Under the pieces are notes generated by a model, which was not told where the DNA came from, did not search any database, and was given only the letters and a program-made list of their open reading frames with translations. DNA of 6,485 bases from Nitrospirota bacterium (GTDB lineage Bacteria > Nitrospirota > UBA9217). Positions 6,460 to 6,485 of the stretch are shown piece after piece. How positions within the stretch are numbered: the first letter of the stretch is position 1; every line of letters begins with the position of its first letter. The position numbers and the translations under genes are program-made. The DNA lies in NCBI GenBank assembly GCA_013334545.1, contig JAAXXJ010000171.1, forward strand, positions 1 through 6,485, given 5' to 3'.

Positions 6460-6485
6460 GTCATAGCTCACAGGTCATAGTCATG
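6460..6485 (+). repeat. Short heptanucleotide tandem repeat, cut by window edge
   Basis: Nine bases after the pfk stop come GTCATAG (6460-6466), CTCACAG (6467-6473) and GTCATAG (6474-6480), then TCATG to the edge. Three consecutive 7-mers fit the pattern STCAYAG. It may be the start of a longer intergenic short tandem repeat; only this end is visible. Confidence 0.5.

Overview
The window looks like a conserved chromosomal segment from a GC-rich, diderm (Gram-negative-type) bacterium that is not an enteric. DnaK carries the extra segment at about residues 77-105 (NGDAHVEVRGK region) that separates Gram-negative-type DnaK from the shorter Gram-positive form. The repressor HrcA, which E. coli lacks, heads a compact hrcA-grpE-dnaK-dnaJ cluster. 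Nitrospirota or a deltaproteobacterial (Desulfobacterota-like) lineage would fit the protein style, but this is an impression from the sequence and not a tested assignment.

Layout, all genes on the + strand: the 3' three quarters of hrcA (to 803), overlapping grpE (800-1477) by ATGA; a 103-bp spacer; dnaK (1581-3497); a 226-bp spacer with a strong intrinsic terminator and then a structured dnaJ leader; dnaJ (3724-4842); a 373-bp non-coding gap with short inverted repeats and a probable promoter; and a 411-residue phosphofructokinase (5216-6451) whose active-site residues are those of the pyrophosphate-dependent type. The last 26 bases hold a short heptanucleotide repeat that runs to the window edge.

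The first four genes form one functional unit. HrcA represses heat-shock genes. DnaK binds and releases unfolded protein, DnaJ delivers clients and triggers ATP hydrolysis, and GrpE exchanges the nucleotide. No CIRCE operator (HrcA-binding inverted repeat) is visible in the window, so control of the cluster presumably lies upstream of hrcA, outside it. The terminator after dnaK suggests dnaJ is made at a lower level than dnaK or has its own start. The phosphofructokinase is glycolytic, appears to be a separate transcription unit, and has no obvious functional tie to the chaperones.

I did not find a new multi-gene system here. The points worth a second look are regulatory: the dnaK-dnaJ terminator and dnaJ leader, the dnaJ-pfk gap with a repeated TGACNGTCA palindrome, and the heptad repeat at the right edge. 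The cofactor-determining residues of the phosphofructokinase also deserve attention.
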